The translations under genes and the position numbers were made by a program. A DNA stretch of 64,000 nucleotides from Sporosarcina limicola (GTDB lineage Bacteria > Bacillota > Bacilli > Bacillales_A > Planococcaceae): NCBI RefSeq assembly GCF_014873855.1, contig NZ_JADBEL010000020.1, positions 1 to 64,000 of the forward strand, in the 5' to 3' direction. The notes under the pieces were generated by a model. The model was given only the letters and a program-made list of their open reading frames with translations. It made no database searches and was not told the DNA's origin. How positions within the stretch are numbered: the stretch's first letter is position 1; each line of letters opens with the position of its first letter. This document shows positions 50,525 through 59,300 of the stretch, piece after piece.

Positions 50525-51310
50525 ATGAATTGTGCCCAATGTGGTTATGTGCAAGATATAGGATTGTTTTGTGGTAGATGTGGTACGGAGTTCGAAAAAG
50601 GCATCGAGTCTACAATCCTAGAACAAGGAGCTACGATAGAGTCTGTGCAGCAGCCAATCTCCCCCGAGAAAATGGCTGAGCCAAATATTCATATAGAAAA
50701 GATTAAGGCGCAATCGAAAATGTATGGATCCTATTTCGTTCAACAGCTAAAGAGGCCCTCTCTTGCTTTTAACCAAGAGAAGGCCAACTTTTCAAATGGA
50801 CTAACTAGTATTCTACTTTTAGCTGTTGTAATTGCTTTGACCTTGTATTCATTTTTGAATAGTATGTTTTCGGGCTACGAACCAGGTTTTATTTCAATTT
50901 TTGGTAGCATTCTCATATTTTCATTGGTTGCGATGGGAATTTCACTAGTATCTTTATTCCTCATAAGTCGGTTTTTCGGACCTCAACTTTCTTTCAAGGC
51001 AATCACCAGTCTTTATGGCGGACATTTATCGCCACTTCTGATAGGTGCCGGAGTATCTTTACTGCTACTATTTTTGGAGTCTTTCACGTATGGAAATCTA
51101 GTATTATGGATTGTTTTCACTTTCGCCGTGTTCATTTTACCGTTATACCTAATTAGTTCCTTACTAACAAAAAAACCAACTGGAATCGATTCATTGTATA
51201 GATTCATTTTGTACATCGTCACATTTTCAATCCTATTTTATATCTTTGTCAGCATTTTGGCGGACTCAAGAATTAGAGTGTACTTCAATGACTTAACTTC
51301 TTGGTTTTAA
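50525..51310 (+). CDS. Zinc-ribbon membrane protein
   Basis: 261 aa. The first 20 residues form a zinc ribbon (CAQCGYVQDIGLFCGRCG). After a charged linker (residues 20-90) come five or six membrane helices. A dense purine run (GGAGGGAGTAGGGG) precedes the ATG. Proteins of this build are common in Bacillales, but no specific function is known. It stands alone and diverges from the peptide cluster. Confidence 0.75.
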   Translation: MNCAQCGYVQDIGLFCGRCGTEFEKGIESTILEQGATIESVQQPISPEKMAEPNIHIEKIKAQSKMYGSYFVQQLKRPSLAFNQEKANFSNGLTSILLLAVVIALTLYSFLNSMFSGYEPGFISIFGSILIFSLVAMGISLVSLFLISRFFGPQLSFKAITSLYGGHLSPLLIGAGVSLLLLFLESFTYGNLVLWIVFTFAVFILPLYLISSLLTKKPTGIDSLYRFILYIVTFSILFYIFVSILADSRIRVYFNDLTSWF

Positions 51311-51605
51311 AGCGTACCAGTCATGCAATTATGAACTTCCCTCACTTCCAACGCATCGTTTTTGAAGTGAGGGGGTTCCTACTAATTCGATAGGTCGTCG
51401 GAATACTTTGATCGACTCTATTTGGTAACCTATCTTACACGTTTGTAAGGACTGATTTCGAAAGAAGTAAAGCTTAAGCTTCGAAAGTTTCCGACAAAAG
51501 TCATTATCAACTACATACAGCCAAGTTAGCGAGTGAAGCAAGTGAGCAGCATCAAACAAAATGTCCCGCTCCGTAGCTTATACAAGCTGCGAATCGGAAC
51601 ATTCA
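51311..51605. other. Intergenic stretch with hairpins
   Basis: It starts with GCGTACCAGTCA (51312). A hairpin at 51339-51373 (CCCTCACTTC/GAAGTGAGGG, no T-run) follows; together they recall the palindromic ends of IS200/IS605-type elements, but no tnpA or tnpB is present. At 51563-51600 a second hairpin ends the minus-strand transporter operon. No coding sequence is supported. Confidence 0.45.
51563..51600 (-). terminator. Terminator of the ykoEDC-type operon
   Basis: Imperfect stem GTTCCG..CGCAGCTT / AAGCTACG..CGGGAC with a GTAT loop, then ATTTTGTTT on the minus strand, right after the permease stop. Confidence 0.65.
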
Positions 51606-52373
51606 TTATCTAACTGATAGCACCAATGCCGAAGCAAACGAAACAACCATAACAATCACAAATACTGCGTCCACCCGTTCATAAGTCGTCGGATAATAGT
51701 ACGTTCGCTTAGCACCCATTTGAAAACGCTTTGCTTCCATCGCCACCGCCACACGTTGAGCTCTGCGTATGCTTTGGGCAAACAAGGGCACCGTATACAT
51801 CCGTAAACGTTGGAAAATTCCTTTCAAACCTTTCGGAAAGTGAACTCCCCGTATTTTCAAAGCGTCGGAACGTGTCTGTAATTCCTCCACAATCACCGGC
51901 ATCAAGCGGATGGAGGCAATGAAGCTATATGCGTATTTAGAGGGTAGCCTGAACTGCTGCATAAGCGCATAGAACAACAAAATAGGTCGAGACGTCAACA
52001 GGAAGACTAGACTAATAAAGCCGAAGCTAAGTGTTTTAAAGCCTAGTAATAACCCATAGTTGAAGCTTTCCTCCGATATTTTGATTAGTCCCCATGACCA
52101 CCAAATAGTTACCCCTTTACCAAACAACATCATCGTGGCCGCAGAAGAGACAAAAGAGATAACAATCGGAACAGAAAAAAGCAATAACTTTCGCCATGAA
52201 TAGCCGCTGAAGCTATACACTAGTACCCCATATAAAATCAGTTGATTGAGCGCAAAGTGGAAATTTTGATTGAAGAGCACGATTAACATAAAGGCGAAAA
52301 AAACGACGAATTTCAAAGCAGGATTGACCCGATACAGCCAAGTTTCTCTATGTGGTGTGAATAATTCCAGCAC
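51606..52373 (-). CDS. ykoC: ECF transporter transmembrane component (YkoC type)
   Basis: 255 aa from GTG 52373, preceded by GGAGGAG; an ATG at 52418 lacks a site. About five membrane helices are followed by the cytoplasmic signature helices (ALKIRGVHFPKG and ARR-type AQSIRRAQRVAVAMEAKRF) that couple to the ATPase. It overlaps the ATPase gene by 26 bases. With YkoD and YkoE it forms an energy-coupling-factor importer for a thiamine precursor. Confidence 0.83.
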   Translation of the reverse strand: MLELFTPHRETWLYRVNPALKFVVFFAFMLIVLFNQNFHFALNQLILYGVLVYSFSGYSWRKLLLFSVPIVISFVSSAATMMLFGKGVTIWWSWGLIKISEESFNYGLLLGFKTLSFGFISLVFLLTSRPILLFYALMQQFRLPSKYAYSFIASIRLMPVIVEELQTRSDALKIRGVHFPKGLKGIFQRLRMYTVPLFAQSIRRAQRVAVAMEAKRFQMGAKRTYYYPTTYERVDAVFVIVMVVSFASALVLSVR

Positions 52374-53883
52374 AGTGCTTCTCCTCCCGTTTTTGCTCAG
52401 AGACGTTTTGTGAAGCACACATCTTAACTAGCTTACCTTGGTCAATTGTCCATACCTCTGTAGCAAAATTTTCTACAATCCTCCTATCATGAGTCACCAT
52501 CATTATCGTCGTTCCTCCACTGCGTAACTGCTCCAACTTCTCCAGAATAGCGAATGTATTTCGAGCATCCTGACCGAACGTTGGCTCATCAAGCAACAAC
52601 ATCGTAGTTCCATGTGCAAATGCAGTAGCTACACTTAAACGCCGCTTCTGCCCCATCGATAACTGAAAAGGATGACGTTGTTCATTTACATTAAGGTGAA
52701 ACAACTCTAGCAGACTCATTACTCTTGTACGTATTTCCAATTCTGAAAGTCCTATTAGTCGAAGCGAAAACGCGATTTCATCGAACACAGAATTTGTAAC
52801 GAATTGCAGTTCTGGATTTTGAAATACGAGCGAAAGTTCATTAGGTGGTGATTTCTTTCGATTCTGCAAATTAATAAGATTGCCGTTTAACTCGTATTGA
52901 CCTGTTGTGCGAAGCAAATGCATTAAAGATAATAACAATGTGCTCTTACCTGCACCATTATCTCCTATGATGGTGATCCAACTACCTCCATCTATTTCTG
53001 CCTGTGGTATGTTAATCTTCTCGATTTTACCCCTATACCCTCGAAAGTCTTGAAGTTTGATTATCGTTTTCTGTGGCTTAAGACGGGACAGATTCTCCTG
53101 CCGTCTTAACGTATTTATTTCCTTGAAATTCGTAGAAACTAAATAATCTTCCCACACTTGGGGGTACCATATGCCATATTCAGCGATTTCTTGTTTGTAC
53201 TGGTCAAAGATTTCCTCTGGCAACCCATCAGCTATGATTTCACCAACATCGTTGAACAAAACGACACGATTAACCCAGTCGGCAATGTGATCAATTTTAT
53301 GTTCAACGATTATAACCGTTTTTTCTGCCGCCACTTCCTTGACCGAATCCCAAATTTGAATGGTACCTTCAGGGTCAAGTAAGGACGAGGGTTCATCTAG
53401 GAATAGAACATCTGGCTTTAGAAGTAATACCGAAGCAAGCGCTAGCCGTTGCTTCATTCCTTGAGAAAGAGTTTGAATCAAAATATGCTGTTCGGGTAAC
53501 GGCAAGCCCACACTGGATAACGCCTTCCCAATCAGCGGACCCATCTTGTCTCTTGGTACATTCAAGTTTTCTAATACAAATGCAAGTTCTTCATCCACAT
53601 AAGGCATACAAAACTGAGTGTCCGGATCCTGAAAGACGAATCCCCATGACTCTGGCAATTGAATCGAATCGCACTTAAGTGGAACTTCAATAGAATGGGG
53701 AATAATTCCGCTCAATACCTGTAACAATGTTGATTTTCCACAACCACTAGGACCAAGCAATAATACTTTTTCCCCTTGCGATACAGTAAAGGAGAGGTCC
53801 TTAAAAATTAAGGAAGACTCTCCTGGGAATTTCAAACGAAGATTCGAAACTTGCATAATACTGTTTTGTTGATGATTATTCAC
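52348..53883 (-). CDS. ykoD: ECF transporter duplicated ATPase (YkoD type)
   Basis: 511 aa with two fused ABC cassettes. The first has Walker A GPSGCGKS near 43 and signature LSQGMKQRLALASVL; the second has GDNGAGKS near 312 and signature LSMGQKRRLSVATAF. Both Walker B motifs are visible (VLFLDEPSSLLD, MLLLDEPTFGQD). The fused form is the YkoD type. It powers the T and S components encoded on either side. Confidence 0.88.
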   Translation of the reverse strand: MNNHQQNSIMQVSNLRLKFPGESSLIFKDLSFTVSQGEKVLLLGPSGCGKSTLLQVLSGIIPHSIEVPLKCDSIQLPESWGFVFQDPDTQFCMPYVDEELAFVLENLNVPRDKMGPLIGKALSSVGLPLPEQHILIQTLSQGMKQRLALASVLLLKPDVLFLDEPSSLLDPEGTIQIWDSVKEVAAEKTVIIVEHKIDHIADWVNRVVLFNDVGEIIADGLPEEIFDQYKQEIAEYGIWYPQVWEDYLVSTNFKEINTLRRQENLSRLKPQKTIIKLQDFRGYRGKIEKINIPQAEIDGGSWITIIGDNGAGKSTLLLSLMHLLRTTGQYELNGNLINLQNRKKSPPNELSLVFQNPELQFVTNSVFDEIAFSLRLIGLSELEIRTRVMSLLELFHLNVNEQRHPFQLSMGQKRRLSVATAFAHGTTMLLLDEPTFGQDARNTFAILEKLEQLRSGGTTIMMVTHDRRIVENFATEVWTIDQGKLVKMCASQNVSEQKREEKHCAGIIHTT

Positions 53884-53902
53884 TGGCTAACACCCTTTAT
53901 AA

Positions 53903-54472
53903 CTAGTTATCTAACAAACTGTATTCTTCTTTCGATACAGGCCTAATGAGATTCGTTACACCAGTCGCTTCCAATGCACGAACGATTAAGTAGGCAAATA
54001 CACCTGTAAATAGGAAAGCACTTACTACACGTAGACCGTACTTGACGAATAATGCCCATGATTCCAAATTCGCATAACCGTAGAATAAATCCAAAAAGAA
54101 CCCTGCGAAGCACGACGCCACACCCGCCAATCCCGCAACAACAATTCCGAATTTCTTATAACGAAATGAAGCAAATAGTAATTCTGCCGCTAAACCTTGT
54201 ACAAAACCATAAATGAGGACCGTAAAGCCTCCCCCAATAAATGCCGAAAGACTTGCTGCTGCAATACTAGCTAGTAAAGCAACACCTGGTTTACGAATGA
54301 GTAAAAATGCGAAAGGACCTACCATAAACCACATACCGTATAATAACTGACGAGCAATGGGAAGCATCGGCTTAACAACCGTATATAGATCATCCCAGAA
54401 TTTCATTGTAATACCGAATACAACACCAATCATGATAGTGATTAGTAAATCCGAAAATTTCAATCTCTTCAT
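53903..54472 (-). CDS. ykoE: ECF S component for a thiamine precursor (YkoE type)
   Basis: 189 aa, five or six membrane helices (about 20-185), no ATP motifs. Family and position match YkoE, the substrate-binding subunit proposed to import hydroxymethylpyrimidine or thiamine. A TPP riboswitch directly upstream supports thiamine-related function. It is the first gene of the three. Confidence 0.85.
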   Translation of the reverse strand: MKRLKFSDLLITIMIGVVFGITMKFWDDLYTVVKPMLPIARQLLYGMWFMVGPFAFLLIRKPGVALLASIAAASLSAFIGGGFTVLIYGFVQGLAAELLFASFRYKKFGIVVAGLAGVASCFAGFFLDLFYGYANLESWALFVKYGLRVVSAFLFTGVFAYLIVRALEATGVTNLIRPVSKEEYSLLDN

Positions 54473-54557
54473 CTCTTTTATCCCCTTCTATATTGCGTTA
54501 TTTTACAACAAAAAAACCACCTGGGTGCGCAGACGGTAGAAGGGTCCCTATGTAGTC

Positions 54558-54660
54558 ATTCAACAAGTTCTCTACGCTGGCATTATCCAGATCAGATTAA
54601 CGGTTAGCAGCGGATTATAGCTGCAATCTCAGCCCGATTCACTCGAGCACCCGATTAGGT
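54558..54660 (-). promoter_or_regulatory. TPP riboswitch (THI element)
   Basis: Minus strand: GGGTGCTCG, then GGGCTGAGATTGCAGC, and the conserved CTGATCTGGATAATGCCAGC arm with GTAGAGAA. These are the core THI-box elements that bind thiamine pyrophosphate. About 90 bases separate it from ykoE, enough for a terminator/antiterminator; a T-run after GGTGG (54510-54520 on the complement) may be the terminator tail. Thiamine pyrophosphate should lower expression. Confidence 0.95.
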
Positions 54661-54826
54661 TTTTATGAAGTTAATTCCATTATATAGTAGCTTTTGTTAT
54701 ATAGCAATAGTGGCCCCAGTGAGCGATGACACTGAAATATTCATGTTAGTTCGAGTAAACATGATTGTTTAAACTTTCACGTTTGAATGAGACCTTTAAG
54801 CTTTAGCAGTCACAATGACCCCCCCA

Positions 54827-55198
54827 TTATTTGTTGTTCCGGTCGGTATGGCAGCCATTTACTTTCACCCATTTTAAGATGGAGTTAATGATTTCTTCTA
54901 ATTCCAGTCCCGTTTGTGTCAATTCGTACTCCACTTTTCTTGGAGATGATTTAGAAACACTCTTTACGACTAGGCCTTGTGTTTCCAATTCGCGTAATCG
55001 TTCGGTCAGTAATCGATCAGATATACCATGAATTTCCGCTACTAACTCATGATAACGTTTTGGACCGCTTAGCAAATGATAGATGATAATTCCCATCCAT
55101 CGCTTACCAATAAATTCTATAGTTCCATGAAAACTATCACACAAGGTGACAGCTTTTTCCTTAATAGATGATTGTATAAGATTATCTTTATGCTCCAT
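54827..55198 (-). CDS. HxlR-family transcriptional regulator
   Basis: 123 aa from ATG 55198, with GGAG about 12 bases upstream; a longer frame to 55252 is less likely. The winged HTH spans about 25-95 (IEFIGKRWMGIIIYHLLSGPKRYHEL, ISDRLLTERLRELETQGLV). HxlR proteins often sense aldehydes, quinones or other electrophiles. It diverges from a nitroreductase, with two palindromic operators between, so it probably represses both genes. Confidence 0.88.
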   Translation of the reverse strand: MEHKDNLIQSSIKEKAVTLCDSFHGTIEFIGKRWMGIIIYHLLSGPKRYHELVAEIHGISDRLLTERLRELETQGLVVKSVSKSSPRKVEYELTQTGLELEEIINSILKWVKVNGCHTDRNNK

Positions 55199-55258
55199 AA
55201 TAAAAACTCCATTTGTTTGATACCTTAATTTTAGCATACTTATTGTTGACAAACAACC

Positions 55259-55301
55259 TTACTAATAGTAACCTCTATATTAAGCTTACTATTAGTAAGC
55301 T
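55259..55301. promoter_or_regulatory. Two palindromic operator sites between hxlR-type and nitroreductase genes
   Basis: TTACTAATAGTAA at 55259-55271 and AGCTTACTATTAGTAAGCT at 55283-55301 are near-perfect palindromes with the same core TTACTA-N-TAGTAA, 11 bases apart. They lie between the divergent starts and overlap likely -35/-10 regions, for example extended TGCTAAAAT for the regulator on the minus strand. They are the probable binding sites of the HxlR protein. Confidence 0.8.
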
Positions 55302-55331
55302 AATAAATGAACACTATGTTCTTAGGAGATA

Positions 55332-55964
55332 ATGACCGTGTCCCAAAAATATAATACCTTATCTGAAATCATTCATGAACGGAAATCCGTAAGAAAGTTC
55401 GAGGCATCAACCGAAATTTCTAAAGAAGAAATTGCAGCAATGCTAAGTGAAGCAACAGAAGCTCCTTCATCGAGTAACACACAGTCTTGGAGATTCATCG
55501 TTATTCAAGATTCAGAAGCCAAGAAAAAGATTAAAGAGTTTTCATTTAATCAAGAGCAAATCGAAACATCTTCAGCCATCATTGCCGTAATTGGCGATAC
55601 TGAAATGCATCATAATATCGATGAAATTTATCGTTCCAATTTCGAGGCTGGCAATATCGATAAACTAAATATGGAACGCCAAATTCAAAATGCCAAAGCG
55701 TTATATCCGATTGCGCCTACTGAAGTACTTTTGAATATAGCTTCTTTTGATGCCGGCTTAATTTCCATGCAATTTATGTTAATTGCTAAAGCAAAAGGAT
55801 ATGATACCGTTTGCATGGGCGGCTTTGATAAAAAACAATTTGCGGAAAAGTTTGAGTTGGAAGATCGATATGTGCCCATCGTACTAATTGCTTTAGGTAA
55901 AGCAGCTGCTCCTGCTTATGGCTCTACCCGCTTGCCGCTTGAAAAAATAGCAACTTTCATCTAA
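55332..55964 (+). CDS. Nitroreductase-family oxidoreductase
   Basis: 210 aa, FMN-binding fold. HERKSVRKFEAS at the start binds FMN phosphate, EAPSSSNTQSWRF follows, and GKAAAP near the end closes the domain. Such enzymes reduce nitro compounds, quinones or azo dyes using NAD(P)H. AGGAG lies five bases before the ATG. It is controlled from the divergent promoter region with two operators. Confidence 0.9.
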   Translation: MTVSQKYNTLSEIIHERKSVRKFEASTEISKEEIAAMLSEATEAPSSSNTQSWRFIVIQDSEAKKKIKEFSFNQEQIETSSAIIAVIGDTEMHHNIDEIYRSNFEAGNIDKLNMERQIQNAKALYPIAPTEVLLNIASFDAGLISMQFMLIAKAKGYDTVCMGGFDKKQFAEKFELEDRYVPIVLIALGKAAAPAYGSTRLPLEKIATFI

Positions 55965-56097
55965 TTACTTAGAAAAACCTGGCACAAACCACCCAGTACC
56001 TTGTCGTCTATACTTACCACAGGTTGTGTGAGTCCAAAAGGATCAATTTTCTTATCTTTTTAATACATCTTGATTATCATAAAAGGATTGAGTGGTT

Positions 56098-56160
56098 CAG
56101 GAGTAGAATTAGTCGCTTCATGGTAGTAGATGTCACAACCTCGTGGATTGTGGCGGGCAA
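56098..56160 (+). repeat. Lone GTCGCTT copy with the conserved repeat tail
   Basis: A single GTCGCTT (56112) is followed by GATGTCACAACC and GGATTGTGGCGGGC. The tail matches the end of array 2 at 37,735-37,770, including the CACAA/TTGTG inverted repeat. It looks like a one-unit member of the same repeat family. Confidence 0.7.
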
Positions 56161-56191
56161 AAAAACTCATACCTTCTTATCTTTTGACAAG

Positions 56192-56232
56192 AAAAAGTCC
56201 CCTGACCGATTTTCTCGGTCAAGGGACTTTTT
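56192..56232. terminator. Bidirectional terminator between convergent genes
   Basis: AAAAAGTCCC..TGACCG pairs with CGGTCA..GGGACTTTTTT. A-run and T-run on both sides make it usable in both directions, for the nitroreductase and the surface protease. Confidence 0.9.
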
Positions 56233-56304
56233 TATTTCATGTGGTCACATGCTAACTATGGGAATAGTCCCCAAACTCTACGAGTGACTGGTATGCAGTG
56301 AAAA

Positions 56305-59300
56305 TCACTTAAGATTTTCGATTAAGTTAACAAAAATTTTCGATGCTTGTGCACGTGTCGTCGGATTATTTGGCATGAATTTACCTTCAGATCCAGACAC
56401 AATTCCAAGATCATACATCATGGTAATTGCATTCACTGTTTCTGCATTATAATTTCCATAATCAGAGAACGGTGCTTTTTTCGATGCTTTGTATTTCTTA
56501 CCTGTTTTATATTCATATGCGCGTTCAATCATTAACGCGAGTTGTGAACGCGTGATTTTATCCGCAGGCTTAAATTTGCCATTGTTCCCTTTGATAATCC
56601 CGTATTTATACGCCGCTGCAATTTCCGCTTTTGTTTCATCGGCATAATTAGCAATGTCAGTAAACGGTGCTGCTTCATCGGTAGTTATGCCCAACGTACG
56701 GACAATTAAGGAGACGGCCTGTACACGTGTTAACTGCTTGTTTGGTTTGAACGTTCCATCCGTATAGCCTTTAAAAATCCCCAATGCAGTAGCTTTTGCG
56801 ATATAACTTTCTGCCCAATGACCTTTTGTATCTGTGAATGTCACAGGTGACGGATCGACTGGTTCTGGTTTAATCGGATCAGGATCCACTAGTTCTGGTT
56901 TTACTGGATCCGTATCTGGGTCTACTGGTACCGGTTTAGCTGGACCCGGGTCTACTGGTATCGGTTTAATTGGGTCTGGCGTTACTGGACCCGGATAGAC
57001 TGGTGTTGGATAGACTGGATCCGGATAGACCGGTGTCGGTTTAACTGGGTCCGGAGTTACTGGACCTGGCGTTACTGGACCTGGATCAACTGGAGCCGGA
57101 TTTGTTACTGTAACTTTAACTGTTACTGATTTTTCACCATGTGTAATCGTGATTGTTGTTTCACCTGCTACTGTCGCAGTGATCACGCCTGCTTTGACGG
57201 ATGCGATTGCATCGCCTTCAACAATATATTTTGCATCAGCTGTTACATCAACTTCAGTAGATTCACCATCAATCGTTGTCTTTTCTGTTACTTTTACAGA
57301 ATCAGTTTTACCTTTTTCTATTGAAAGAGCTGTTTTGTCGACTGAAAGGGTAACGACTGGTTCTGGATTAGGAGTTACAACTTCTGAATCCGTTACTGAA
57401 ACATTGATTGTTGCAGTACTTTCACCATGTGTAATACTGACTTTTGTATCGCCTTTTTCTTTCGCAGTGATTACGCCTGCTTCGACGGATGCTACTGCAT
57501 CGTCTTCAACAGCATACTTCGCTTTAGCAGTTACATCGACTTCTGTAGATACACCTTCCATTGTAGTGGTTTCCGTTACTTTAACAGTAGCCGTTTTACC
57601 TTTTTCAATTGAAAGAGCTGTTTTGTCGACTGATAGGTTAACAACAGCTTTAGTCGCAGCCATAGTTTTAACTGTAAATGCCTCAATTGTATCGTTTCCT
57701 GCGATGTCTTGTACGATCACAGAAACTTTATAGTTTTGACCTTTTTCAAGATCCTTTAGTTCAATTGAATATGTTCCATCTTCATTGATAAGGAGTTCCC
57801 CTTTATCAACCGTTTTAGATCCTTTATCTTGAACTACATAAGAAGTTTTTAGATAATTGTTGATATCAAATGCTTCTACACCAAAATGCTCTTTTAAAGC
57901 TGGTTCGAATTTGAAAAATTCATCTTCTACTTTACCATTCAATAAGAACTCGGTTCCATCAACCTCTGTTGCATTTTCGCCTGTGATTACAGACGCTGTT
58001 GATTTGACGAATACTGGTTCAATGGTTGCTGACATTGCTTTGTATGAACTTGAAAACGAGTATAACTCTAGACCATAGACACCATCATTTAATTTCTCTT
58101 TTTGAAATGTTTTCTTGTTTGTATACGTACCATCGAAGATACCTGTACCCTCTTCTGGTTTCTTGTAATTGTTGAAAATATCTCCGATTTGTTTCCACTC
58201 GTCTGGCTCATCCGTAAATCGTGCAGGATCCAGTACGATAATCGAAACTGTTGAGTTCGGTGTTTCTTTGAATTCAAATTTAAATTCAGTTGAATCCAAT
58301 TTCTTGTCGCCATTTGGAGAAATCGACATGCTATCAAACCCGAATGATTTTACAAATTTATTTGACTCATCAATCGGATTAGATGGAACTGGATTGATTG
58401 GTGTCACTTCGATTGGATCTATTGGATCTACTGGATCTACCGGATCTACTGGATCTATTGGATCTACTGGATCTACCGGATCTACTGGATCTACTGGATC
58501 TACTGGATCTACTGGATCTACTGGATCTACCGGATCTATTGGATCTACTGGATCTACTCCCTCACCAAAGATGACTTTTTTAGCTTTATTACCAGCTGCA
58601 TCTTCAACCATTACTGACACTGTATCTTTTTTCACATCAAGCGGCGCTAGTGGGAATGTGAATGATCCATCTTGCGCTAGTGTAACTTTTTCAGGTTGTC
58701 CCGCTTTTCCGTCTAGTGAAATTACATACGATACATGCAACTTATCATTTAAGTCATAGCTAAGCTCATATTCCTTTACTATGTCATTATATTCAATATA
58801 TTTATCCGCTATTTTACCATTAGCTTGTCCATCCGTTGTAACTGAACCTACAATTTCAGGTTTCGTAGTTTTAACAACGATTGGGCCTACAAAATCGCTC
58901 ACTACTTTCGGATTGCCAGATACAGTCGTTCCCTTAAAGTTAATTGTGTACAGTCCATCAGGAATTGTCGTCGAAGGTGATTTATCCCATGGTTTATATT
59001 CACCTTTAACATTCAGCGTGTACTTTCCGGCTGCGAGTGATTGGGCTGCATGAATATAGCCAATAAAGCCATCTTTGAATTCCCCGCCTTTTGGATTCAT
59101 GATATCCCATATCTCAATATAATTCGCAGTTAAATCGCCTGTTAAATCGAAAGAAAGTGCTGCTTCATCATGGACGCCATCTCCATCAAACGATAGATCT
59201 GTTTCCGCAATTTTAAAGTCTTTAAATTCTACATTTGCTACTCCACCAAAGTCAACTGCAAATGGTAATGAAATATCCTCAGTATTACTTTTAATATGAA

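Noticed and set aside
51329-51559. 76-residue minus-strand frame after the zinc-ribbon gene as a tnpB remnant
   Set aside because: It shows none of the TnpB catalytic or zinc motifs. Only the hairpin resembles an IS200/IS605 end, so I kept it as a weak note.
57149-58759. Long plus-strand frames opposite the surface protease (Ser/Thr/Val-rich)
   Set aside because: They are antisense shadows of the repetitive protease coding sequence, with no ribosome sites.
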